NCBI GenBank assembly: GCA_963813345.1
Contig: CAWEYR010000028.1
Span: 372,001 to 436,000, forward strand
Source of the DNA: CAWDDA01 sp963813345
Lineage (GTDB): Bacteria > Acidobacteriota > Blastocatellia > RBC074
Direction: 5' to 3'
DNA: 64,000 bases
In this document: in pieces, positions 53,973 to 61,460 of the stretch
How the letters are laid out: each line of letters opens with the position of its first letter
How positions within the stretch are numbered: the stretch's first letter is position 1
Notes under the pieces: model-generated
Told to the model about the DNA's origin: nothing
Database searches by the model: none
What the model saw: only the letters and a program-made list of their open reading frames with translations
Translations under genes and position numbers: made by a program

Positions 53973-55220
53973 ATGAACAAGAGCCGACGTGAATTTGCGA
54001 AGCTGAGCGCGACGGCAGTTGTGCTCGGAACCGTGCGGGGAAAAACGGCGCACGCCAGCGAAGACCTCAAGGCGAAGATTGATAAGGTCTGGTCTGCGCC
54101 GGTTCTCAAAACCGACATTGTCAAACAGCCAGTCAAGATCGCGGTAATTGAGCTGCTCAAGAACAATGATCAGTTCCTCGTGCGCGTTCGTTCGACTGAT
54201 GGTGCGGAGGGAATTTCTGTCGCGCATACGTCGGTGGTCACGACCACATACCCGATACTACTCAACAAAGTCTTTCCGTATTTCATTGGGCGCGATGCAC
54301 GCCAGCTGGAGTCGCACCTGGATGGCGTTTACCTCAAAGACTCAAACTACAAATGGCAAGGACTGCCATTCTGGGTTTCAGTGGCGTGCACAGAGATTGC
54401 CGTCCTCGACCTGTTAGGCAAAGTGGCTGCGAAGCCGCTCGGGGCTTTGTTTGGTGAGGTTGTGCGACGGGACATACCCGTCTATCGGGCCAGCGGCAAT
54501 CGCGGGAATACGCCGGAAGCCGAAATTGAGTACTTCCGTAAGCTCCTGGCCGAAACCGGTGCGAGCGCGATCAAGTTCCGTTTGGGTGCGCGCATGCGCT
54601 ACGACGATGACTCGACGAAACGCGATCTGTCGATGATTCCGCTGACTCGTAAGACATTCGGCGACAAGATGACAATTTACGCTGATGCGAATGGTTCCTA
54701 CGATATACCGATGGCGCTGCGTATTGGCAAGATCATGGAAGAGCACAAACTGCGGTTCCTGGAGGAGCCTGTTCCGTTCGATTATTACGATGAGACACGC
54801 GAGATCGCTTCGAAGTTGGACATCCTTGTCGCGGGTGGCGAGCAGGAATCGAGTCTGCGCCGGTTTCGCTGGATGATTGAGAACCGGTGCGTAGACATCG
54901 TGCAGCCCGACCTGCTTTATTTTGGTGGATTGTGCCGTTCGGTAAAGGTTGCACGGATGGCTGAAGCCGCAGGGATGGAATGCACGCCGCACATGTCAGG
55001 AGGCGATCTGGGCTACCTCTACGTGGCGCATTTTGCATCGATGGTGCCGAACGTCGGGCCGCATCAGGAGTTCAAGGATCAGGATGAGACACTTCCGGTG
55101 AGCAGTGACAGTTCGTCGCTCAAATGCGTCAAAGGCATCCTCAAAGTCCCAACCGGACCGGGACTTGGGGTGACGATTGATCCAGCTTTCATCAGGGCCG
55201 CGAAAGTGGTCTCGGCATGA
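53973..55220 (+). CDS. Tat-exported mandelate racemase/muconate-lactonizing enzyme
   Basis: A 415-residue enolase-superfamily enzyme. The start at 53973 follows AAAGGAGCC. A twin-arginine signal comes first (SRREFAKLSATAVVLG). The C-terminal barrel shows the catalytic Lys in SAIKFRLGAR, the metal acids Asp in YADANGSYD, Glu in RFLEEPVPFD, and Glu in VAGGEQESS, and the late PHMSGGDLGY. Enzymes of this type dehydrate or epimerise sugar acids. Export to the periplasm is unusual for this family and suits the other Tat-exported proteins here. It is the first of three genes between two copies of a 69-bp repeat. Confidence 0.9.
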   Translation: MNKSRREFAKLSATAVVLGTVRGKTAHASEDLKAKIDKVWSAPVLKTDIVKQPVKIAVIELLKNNDQFLVRVRSTDGAEGISVAHTSVVTTTYPILLNKVFPYFIGRDARQLESHLDGVYLKDSNYKWQGLPFWVSVACTEIAVLDLLGKVAAKPLGALFGEVVRRDIPVYRASGNRGNTPEAEIEYFRKLLAETGASAIKFRLGARMRYDDDSTKRDLSMIPLTRKTFGDKMTIYADANGSYDIPMALRIGKIMEEHKLRFLEEPVPFDYYDETREIASKLDILVAGGEQESSLRRFRWMIENRCVDIVQPDLLYFGGLCRSVKVARMAEAAGMECTPHMSGGDLGYLYVAHFASMVPNVGPHQEFKDQDETLPVSSDSSSLKCVKGILKVPTGPGLGVTIDPAFIRAAKVVSA

Positions 55221-55226
55221 TCGAGT

Positions 55227-56351
55227 ATGTCTAACTGGCGCCCAGGAATCGCGACCATTTTAGCGATCGCACTATTTGCCTTTAATGCACTATCGGCAAC
55301 TGCACAAGTGAACCACTCCAAAGCAGGAGATATTTCATTAGACGAGACTCAAGCGTCGCGTTTCGCGCGCCTCGCGTTGAAGTGTGTTGTCAGGGAATAT
55401 CCAAACAAGCCAGAGCACGTCTTGAACGATTCCGGCGATGTTCAAAGTCCAAAAGCGCTGCACCCGGCTTTCTACGGTTGTTATGACTGGCACTCGTCCG
55501 TGCATGGGCACTGGATGCTGGTGCGTCTGCTCAGAATGTTTCCCAACCTTCCCGAAGCCGGAGAGATACGGAAAGCGATTGGCGCAAACCTCAGGGAAGA
55601 AAATATCCGGGTGGAGGTTGAGTATCTGAAACAAAAGAACCGCCAGTCGTTTGAGCGAACCTACGGCTGGGCGTGGTTGCTGAAACTTGCCGAAGAACTT
55701 TCGCAGTCGAAAGACGCCGATGTAAAAGCCTGGTCCCACAATTTACAACCTCTCGTTGACGCACTGGTAAGTTCCTACGTTCTGTTTCTGCCAAAGCAAA
55801 CCTATCCAATTCGCACCGGCGTCCACCCGAACACGGCCTTTGGGCTTGCCTTTGCGTACGACTATGCGAAGACGGCAGGTAACCAAAAATTTGCCGCCCT
55901 GATTGAAGAGCGAAGCCGCACCTATTTTGCAAAAGACGTGAACTACCCTGGCGCGTGGGAGCCAGGTGGCGAAGATTTCTTCTCGCCGGCCCTGATGGAA
56001 GCCGATCTTATGAGGCGAGTGATGAATGCAGCAGAATTTCGTCGCTGGTTTCAAGGTTTCTTGCCCCAACTCTCGGCTGGTATGCCAAAGACTTTGTTGA
56101 GTCCAGCCACTGTGACAGATCGCAGCGATCCGAAGCTTGTCCATCTGGATGGACTGAATCTCAGTCGTGCCTGGTGTATGCGCAGTATTGCCAGTGCGCT
56201 GCCTGCAAATGACCCTGCGCGAAAAGCCCTGGCTGGCTCCGCACGTCTTCATGCCAGCGACGCCCTGGCTCACGTTGCCACTGGCGACTACGCCGGTGAA
56301 CACTGGTTAGCTTCGTTCGCTGTCTATTTACTTTCAACGCCCGCGCCTTGA
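55227..56351 (+). CDS. DUF2891 family protein, secreted
   Basis: A 374-residue protein with a signal peptide (IATILAIALFAFNALSATAQ) and a DUF2891 alpha/alpha toroid, recognised by HPAFYGCYDWHSSVHGHWM, ERTYGWAWLLKLAEEL, and IRTGVHPNTAFGLAFAYDYA, followed by WEPGGEDFFSPALMEADLM and LVHLDGLNLSRAWCMRSI. The family is unnamed but its barrel resembles glycan-processing toroids. It follows the enolase-superfamily gene by six bases, so it is in the same operon. Bases 56352-56561 before the next gene show nothing certain. Confidence 0.88.
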   Translation: MSNWRPGIATILAIALFAFNALSATAQVNHSKAGDISLDETQASRFARLALKCVVREYPNKPEHVLNDSGDVQSPKALHPAFYGCYDWHSSVHGHWMLVRLLRMFPNLPEAGEIRKAIGANLREENIRVEVEYLKQKNRQSFERTYGWAWLLKLAEELSQSKDADVKAWSHNLQPLVDALVSSYVLFLPKQTYPIRTGVHPNTAFGLAFAYDYAKTAGNQKFAALIEERSRTYFAKDVNYPGAWEPGGEDFFSPALMEADLMRRVMNAAEFRRWFQGFLPQLSAGMPKTLLSPATVTDRSDPKLVHLDGLNLSRAWCMRSIASALPANDPARKALAGSARLHASDALAHVATGDYAGEHWLASFAVYLLSTPAP

Positions 56352-56561
56352 AAAACAGTATGTGAAGCATGGCCCGATCGTGGGAGTAGTCATCAGCTTC
56401 TTGCACGTTCCTGAAGCATTCGGAACTGCGCATGATTCGAGTAATGCGACGAGAAATACCGCTCTGGTCGTTATGTATTGTTATAGAATTCGTCACCGCG
56501 AAAAAGCAGATGATCTTCAAACGAAACTGTCGAGAACGAATTTTCAGAAGCGAGATTAGCC

Positions 56562-57865
56562 ATGATTCGAACGAAGAGGACTCTTAAAAGGAGGCGGCGC
56601 AGCGCTCACTGCGTCACTTTTCACAGGACGTGTGAGAGGCGCGAATGATCGCATCACCACTGGCCACATCGGGATCGGCGCGATGGGGACGACGAATCTG
56701 GGAATAGCACTCAAGAACCCCGAAATAGAAGCGGTCGCAGTTTGCGATGTATATCAGCCAACACTGGATAAGGCAGTCGACCGGGCGAGCAAGGCAGGTA
56801 AGACGGTAAAAGCGGTCCGAGACTTTCGCGAAATTCTCGCGGACAAATCTATTGATGCAGTTTGTATTTCAACTCCCGATCACTGGCATGCCTATATGAC
56901 TGTTGAAGCCTGCAAAGCAGGCAAAGATGTGTATGTCGAGAAGCCGGCGTCTGTTTATGTCGAAGAAGGCCGAAAGATGGTGCAGGCCGCGCGCAAATAC
57001 AATCGCGTGGTGCAGGCCGGAACAATGCAGCGGTCAGGGGGCTACTTCAAGAAGGCAGCCGAGATCGTCCAAAGCGGTCTTCTCGGCGATGTGACCTTTG
57101 TTCATGCGTGGCAAAGTGGAATGACAAAAAAGGAGGGCTGGGGCAATCCCGCCGATGGGCCTGTGCCTCCCGGCCTCGACTGGGATATGTGGCTCGGGCC
57201 TGCTCCAAAGGTTCCTTTCAACCTCAACCGCTGGGGTGTGGGCGTCACCACGTTTCCCACATTTCGCTACTTTTGGGATTATGCGGGCGGCGCGATGACA
57301 GATTGGGGCGTGCATCTGATCGATCCGGTCCACCAGTGTTTTGGTGAAGTAATGCCTACAGCGATATCAGCGATGGGCGGCAAGCTCTTTGTGGAAGACA
57401 ACGTCGAAACGCCAGACACGATGATGGCCACACTGCGCTATCCGAAGTTCGTGTTGACCTACGAAAGTCGAACGGCAAATCCAATGCCTATGTTTGGGCA
57501 AGGCGCGGCAACTTCGATTCACGGATACTGAAGCGACACTGATCGTCAAACGCGGCGGCTGCTATGTTGTGCCGAACAGGACGAACTCAGACGTCAAGGC
57601 ACTGACGTTTGAGAAAGATGAGGCGATGAATCCGATGAATGACCCTCACTGGCAGAATTTCATCGAGTGCGTCAAATCGCGATCCAAGCCCATGAGCGAT
57701 ATCGAAACTTGCGTTCGGTCTTCAACCGCCTGCATTCTTGCCAATCTTTCAATGCGCCATAAGACGTGGCTCGATTGGGATGAAAGCTCCTGGACGGTCA
57801 ATCAAAACCACCTCAGACCCTATCTCAAAGCAAAGTATCGCTCACCGTGGAAGCTCGAGGTGTAA
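56562..57865 (+). CDS. Gfo/Idh/MocA-family oxidoreductase, frame interrupted twice
   Basis: A secreted NAD(P)-dependent sugar oxidoreductase with a Tat-like N-terminus (KRTL then GGGAALTASLFTGRV). The first shift is in the A run near 56585-56592, and the main frame runs from there: the Rossmann loop IGIGAMGTTNLGIA, the EKPASVYVEEGRKM motif (EKP), DWDMWLGPAPKVPFNLN, and GGAMTDWGVHLIDPVHQCFG. A second shift at about 57525-57530 leads to TEATLIVKRGGCYVVPN and the end YLKAKYRSPWKLEV at 57865. The full product would be about 434 residues. Together with the enolase-superfamily and DUF2891 genes it likely forms a periplasmic sugar-acid or 3-keto-sugar route. Confidence 0.85.
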
Positions 57866-57980
57866 CTACTCACTTCACTCCGACTCGCCACGCGCCCGCT
57901 GGTCCGGAAGTAACTCTGGCCGGCGTCTTCGATTTGGATGGAACGCCGGCCAGAGGCCAGCGTTCCCAGGATGCACACTT

Positions 57981-58049
57981 GCGAGCGCTTCGGCTCTGCT
58001 GCACAATCCTTCAACCGGCACAAACATAAGAGATGAATTTGGACGACCA
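57981..58049 (+). repeat. Right copy of 69-bp direct repeat
   Basis: Source copy. It covers the upstream region and first six codons of the ECF sigma gene (ATG at 58033). Partner at 53796-53864. Confidence 0.8.
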
Positions 58050-58596
58050 GGAAATCATTGAGGGGTTTCTGAGGCGGGAACCGCTCGCTGCAGAGACTAT
58101 CGGAAACTGGATCGCTCGCGCTGCCTCGCCCTTCAGGCGTCGCCTGGCATCGAACTGGGACGATCTCTTACAGGAAGTCTCGCTCGAAGTTACGCGTCTG
58201 CTCGAGCGTCGCACATTTCGCGGTGAATCGAGCCTCAAGACCTACATCTGGCGCGTAACCGATCACGCCTGCATTAAGCAGCTGCGGGCACAGAGACGAG
58301 TTCAATGGACCGATGTCGAGGTCCTGGACGATCTTGGCAGCCCCATCGAGGATTCGCCGTTTTATCAGCTGCAGCAGAAAGAATCCGAAAGATTGTTGTT
58401 GAAGGTAATGCATGAAACTTCAGAGGAATGCCGGAATCTCTGGCAGATGATCCTTAACGGATTGAGCTATCAGCAGATGAGCCAGGAGGTTGGAGCTTCG
58501 GAAGGCAGCTTGCGGGTCAAGGTCCTGCGCTGCCGCAAAAAAGCAATCGCCGTTCGAGATGAGTTATTGGCACAAAAACAGCATATTGCGATGTAA
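58033..58596 (+). CDS. ECF RNA polymerase sigma factor
   Basis: A 187-residue extracytoplasmic-function sigma factor. Region 2 holds WDDLLQEVSLEVTRLLERR and LKTYIWRVTDHACIKQLRAQ (the -10 contact helix). Region 4 is RNLWQMILNGLSYQQMSQEV followed by GASEGSLRVKVLRCRKK. The ATG has no strong ribosome site. A gene for a membrane anti-sigma factor follows, starting 92 bp after its stop, the usual pairing. The sigma gene's own start region has been copied to 53796, suggesting a mobile or recombining segment. The exact regulon cannot be told, but a cell-envelope stress role is typical. Confidence 0.88.
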   Translation: MNLDDQEIIEGFLRREPLAAETIGNWIARAASPFRRRLASNWDDLLQEVSLEVTRLLERRTFRGESSLKTYIWRVTDHACIKQLRAQRRVQWTDVEVLDDLGSPIEDSPFYQLQQKESERLLLKVMHETSEECRNLWQMILNGLSYQQMSQEVGASEGSLRVKVLRCRKKAIAVRDELLAQKQHIAM

Positions 58597-58688
58597 CATT
58601 TTCCGGGAACCGGTACCCGTCATTCATGAAACCCCATTTTTGAGTGATACATTCTCATCGTACGAGACGTCCTATATGAATTGCGAAT

Positions 58689-59654
58689 ATGGATTGCGAA
58701 CGGGTCAATGAAATCCTGCCATGGTTCCTGAACGGATCCCTTGGTGCGAGCGAGCGACACGCGGTTACTGAGCACCTGGCGAAGTGCAACAACTGCAGGA
58801 AGGAACTTCAGCAGGCTGCATTCGCCGGAGCTGTACATCAACAGCACGTTTCAGAGCAGATGCTCGTGGATTATGCCTACGACCAGCTTAGCAATCCGTC
58901 GGATGTCGAGCTCGTCGACCAGCACCTCGCCTTTTGCAACGAGTGCTCAGAGCAACTCGCACTGGTAAATGAAAGCCGTCAACTGAAAGACGCGGATGAG
59001 AACGTAGTCTCCTTCCACCAGCAGGCGCCTCTTCAGGAAACCCGCAAACTGCACGTTTGGCAATATGCAGCCATTGCGGCCGGTATCGTGGGAATAATAG
59101 CGCTCGGAGCTTTGTGGCGAAGCTCGCGGCAGGTCGGCAATTTGAATGAGCAGCAAGTCGCCTTGAACCACCGCATTGAGTCACTCGAGACGGATAACGA
59201 GCGCTTGCGGCGAGCCGGGCTGCAGCCAATCGAACAGCTCGAGCAGGCGAAAAAGGAAATAGAAGATTTGAAGACCCGGATGAAGGATATTTCCGCGCCG
59301 CAGCCAAATATCCCGGTCATTGAGATTTTCCCTCAGGAACTTGCAGTGCGCGACACCACGCAACCAATACAGCAGGTTGAGATACCTCGTGATACGAGGT
59401 CACTGACGCTGATCCTCAATTCGCAGGCTATATATGGCGGCAAGAATCTAACTCTGGAAATCCTCGATAGCGCCAAGAACGTAGTCTGGGAGCAGGACGG
59501 CTTCATTCGACAGAAGACCTCTGATTACACGTTGAATATCCCTGCAGATCTGCTCTCGACCGGGAATTATACCCTCAACGTGTATGGCATTACGGGAAAG
59601 ACGCGGAGGAAGATCGAGACTTACCGCATAAAGGTCGACAAGGCGACTGGCTGA
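58689..59654 (+). CDS. Membrane anti-sigma factor with two zinc-binding ZAS motifs
   Basis: 321 residues. Two anti-sigma zinc motifs (H-x3-C-x2-C) lie in tandem: EHLAKCNNCRKEL with His29, Cys33 and Cys36, and DQHLAFCNECSEQL some 45 residues on. One membrane helix follows (VWQYAAIAAGIVGIIALGA), then a coiled coil (LNEQQVALNHRIESLETDNE) and a beta-rich outer domain. The tandem motif is unusual, as most have one. It holds the preceding sigma factor at the membrane and releases it on a signal. The frame is intact, so the pair is probably active. Confidence 0.87.
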   Translation: MDCERVNEILPWFLNGSLGASERHAVTEHLAKCNNCRKELQQAAFAGAVHQQHVSEQMLVDYAYDQLSNPSDVELVDQHLAFCNECSEQLALVNESRQLKDADENVVSFHQQAPLQETRKLHVWQYAAIAAGIVGIIALGALWRSSRQVGNLNEQQVALNHRIESLETDNERLRRAGLQPIEQLEQAKKEIEDLKTRMKDISAPQPNIPVIEIFPQELAVRDTTQPIQQVEIPRDTRSLTLILNSQAIYGGKNLTLEILDSAKNVVWEQDGFIRQKTSDYTLNIPADLLSTGNYTLNVYGITGKTRRKIETYRIKVDKATG

Positions 59655-60085
59655 CCAGCGCCACCTCGCTCTCTCATCTCGCTCGTTTTCCCGGAAAGAA
59701 CGAATGGTGCCCAATAATAGGGGTGTGAAAACCGGCGACTATGTATCATTCCGAGTTTCGCCTGTCGCAATGCTTCCCCTTTGTCGTTAGACCGGTCGAG
59801 CTGCTGATAGAAGCGGACCATCAGATCAGCAGTCGAACTGTCTGCCACATTCCACAGACTTACGACCACGCTTGAGGCGCCGGCAGAGAGGAAAGCTCGC
59901 GTGAGCCCGATCACGCCCTCGCCCCTTAGCCGTGGTACCAAGCCCCGTCTGACAGGCAGAAAGGACGATCAGATCGGCTCTCAGTTGAGTTTGAAGATCT
60001 CGTCAATCTGCAGAAGCCCGTCCTCGATATTGACGTCACCCTCCTCGACAAGCGCAGCATTTGCGACACGGTCTGCGGAATTCAG
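59621..60085 (-). pseudogene. CHAT-domain (caspase-like) protein remnant
   Basis: On the minus strand, the C-terminal part of a CHAT peptidase. The catalytic Cys motif is present in LRADLIVLSACQTGLG (around 59940-59985), followed after a frame change by RGEGVIGLTRAFLSAGASSV and HPYYWAPFVLSGK, the usual end of the domain. An in-frame stop (TGA for a codon after FKLN) and one or two shifts split it. The upstream half with the catalytic His and the tetratricopeptide part is gone, replaced by a permease fragment. CHAT proteins often accompany ECF sigma and anti-sigma pairs in acidobacteria, so it may be the old partner of the genes at 58-59.6 kb. Confidence 0.75.
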
Positions 60086-60097
60086 GACACAACCGGA

Positions 60098-60271
60098 TCA
60101 AAAGACCGAAGCAGTTCGACTCGTCTGAAACTGGGCAGTATTGACGACTCTGAAGCCCGCTGTCGTAGCGCCGATGCCGATAGCAAGCGCAGCGATCGTG
60201 AACACAGTGTGAAGCGGATGACGCGCCCAAAGCCGGAACGTATACCGTCCATCCTGAAGCGCTTCGCGCAT
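60098..60271 (-). pseudogene. Remnant of an acidobacterial MacB/FtsX-like permease
   Basis: The frame starting at 60271 opens MREALQDGRYTFRLWARHP, then TVFTIAALAIGIGATTAGF, the first membrane helix of the duplicated-permease family common in acidobacteria (consensus AALALGIGATTAIFSVVN). After about 50 codons the sequence is lost at the CHAT remnant. Only the N-terminus is left, so the gene is dead. Confidence 0.65.
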
Positions 60272-60491
60272 CACTTGAACTGGAATCGAAACAAAAATGT
60301 CCGCCCGCACGGAAAACCAGAGTTGTAGACCCGCATCAGAAACATGCGCAGGGGCAATGTTCTCGCGTAAAATGCCGTCGCAATACCAGGGTTTTCTTCT
60401 GAGGACCGGCCCTAAATGGTCCTTCACTCCATCCGGACCGGCCCATGCGTCTCACCTGCGCAGCCACGCGCCCTACGAAAGGAATACTCAC

Positions 60492-61116
60492 ATGTTCAGA
60501 TTCAAGCATCCGTCAGTGCCGAACACAAGGTCCGAGCAAAAACCCCAACAATCAAACCGAAGCACGACACCCGGAGGTGCATCCTGGAAGAAAGCCCTTG
60601 CCATCAGTGCGCTACCTCTCGCGTTCATCTTCGGCGCGGCCTTCCAATTGCCCAACAACGTTTCGGCACAACTGACTGCGATCCAGTTCCAGATCGATTA
60701 AGCTCCAGGCGCAAGTCGCTTCCTTAGCCGATAAACGCAAGTTCTATGTGACACAAACTTTCACACAACGGCGCCGAAGCGCTTTCGGCTTGTGACTCAG
60801 GGCTATCACATGGCCTCGATGTGGGAGATTCGCGACACCTCGAACCTGCGCTACGACAGGGATTTGGGTACCACGACGGCTGATTCGGGCTTCGGCCCGC
60901 CCGCTCTGACCGGCTGGATTCGCACGGGGGGCAACGCTACTGGTGTCAACGATGCCGGTAGGGGTAATTGCCATGCGTGGACATCAGTCGCAGATGATGG
61001 AACTGTTGTTTATTCTGAACGATATGTGGCAGGGGCCCGGCGTTAGCATCACCCCGTGGGTAGCCGGCTGGGTCCTTGCTCCCGTTTCGAGGAGAGTCTG
61101 GTGCGTGCAGGACTGA
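60492..61116 (+). CDS. Secreted coiled-coil protein with a Cys-rich C-terminal domain, frame interrupted
   Basis: I rebuilt this from four frames. The first gives a membrane-directing segment (KKALAISALPLAFIFGAAFQ) and a short coiled coil (QLTAIQFQID). The second continues LQAQVASLADKRKFYVTQTF. The third, NGAEALSACDSG, then YHMASMWEIRDTSNLRYDRD. The last gives DMWQGPGVSITPWVAGWVLA and VWCVQD, ending TGA at 61114-61116. Cysteines at SACDSG, GNCHAW and VWCVQD suggest a disulfide-bonded domain. I recall similar proteins in acidobacterial and myxobacterial genomes, with no known function. Four or more indels in 600 bp suggest decay or error. Confidence 0.55.
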
Positions 61117-61210
61117 GGAGAAATGTCGACCGCGCCCCGCAGGCATGACGGGGCGTGGCATTTCAACTTAAGGACGCTATGCTACGTCCTGTTTATAGGT
61201 CGTCCCTCGC

Positions 61211-61243
61211 TAAAACAGAAAGGGCGCAACAGTCGTGCGCCCT
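61211..61243 (-). terminator. Rho-independent terminator after tRNA-Met
   Basis: On the minus strand, stem AGGGCGCA/TGCGCCCT (61236-61243 with 61221-61228, loop 7) followed by TTCTGTTTTA. It lies 20 bases after the tRNA 3' end. Confidence 0.75.
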
Positions 61244-61263
61244 GAAGTGCCTGATTTTATTAG

Positions 61264-61337
61264 TCCCAGGGGGCGGGATCGAACCGCCGACCTGCGGGTT
61301 ATGAATCCGCCGCTCTAACCATCTGAGCTACCCTGGG
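61264..61337 (-). tRNA. tRNA-Met (anticodon CAT)
   Basis: A full cloverleaf on the minus strand. The acceptor stem CCCAGGG pairs with CCCTGGG, and the discriminator is A. The D-arm has GCTCAGATGGTTAGAGC, the anticodon loop is TTCATAA (CAT), and the T-arm has GGCGGTTCGATCCCGCC. No CCA is encoded. The CAT anticodon could also be an isoleucine tRNA modified to lysidine, but the general pattern fits elongator Met. The base pair below the loop (A-C) is mismatched. Confidence 0.93.
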
Positions 61338-61460
61338 CGAAGCTCGAAAAGTTATCACACTCAGCAAACCACGCGCAAATTGTGCCTGTTACGAGCTTGC
61401 AGTCAAATTGGTTGCGCTTGCTGGCACTTGTAAACTAAAAGTGTGCTGTGAGGTGCACCG

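Noticed and set aside
54414..54992. Antisense frame of 192 codons opposite the enolase-superfamily gene
   Set aside because: The sense strand has all catalytic motifs, and the antisense has none.
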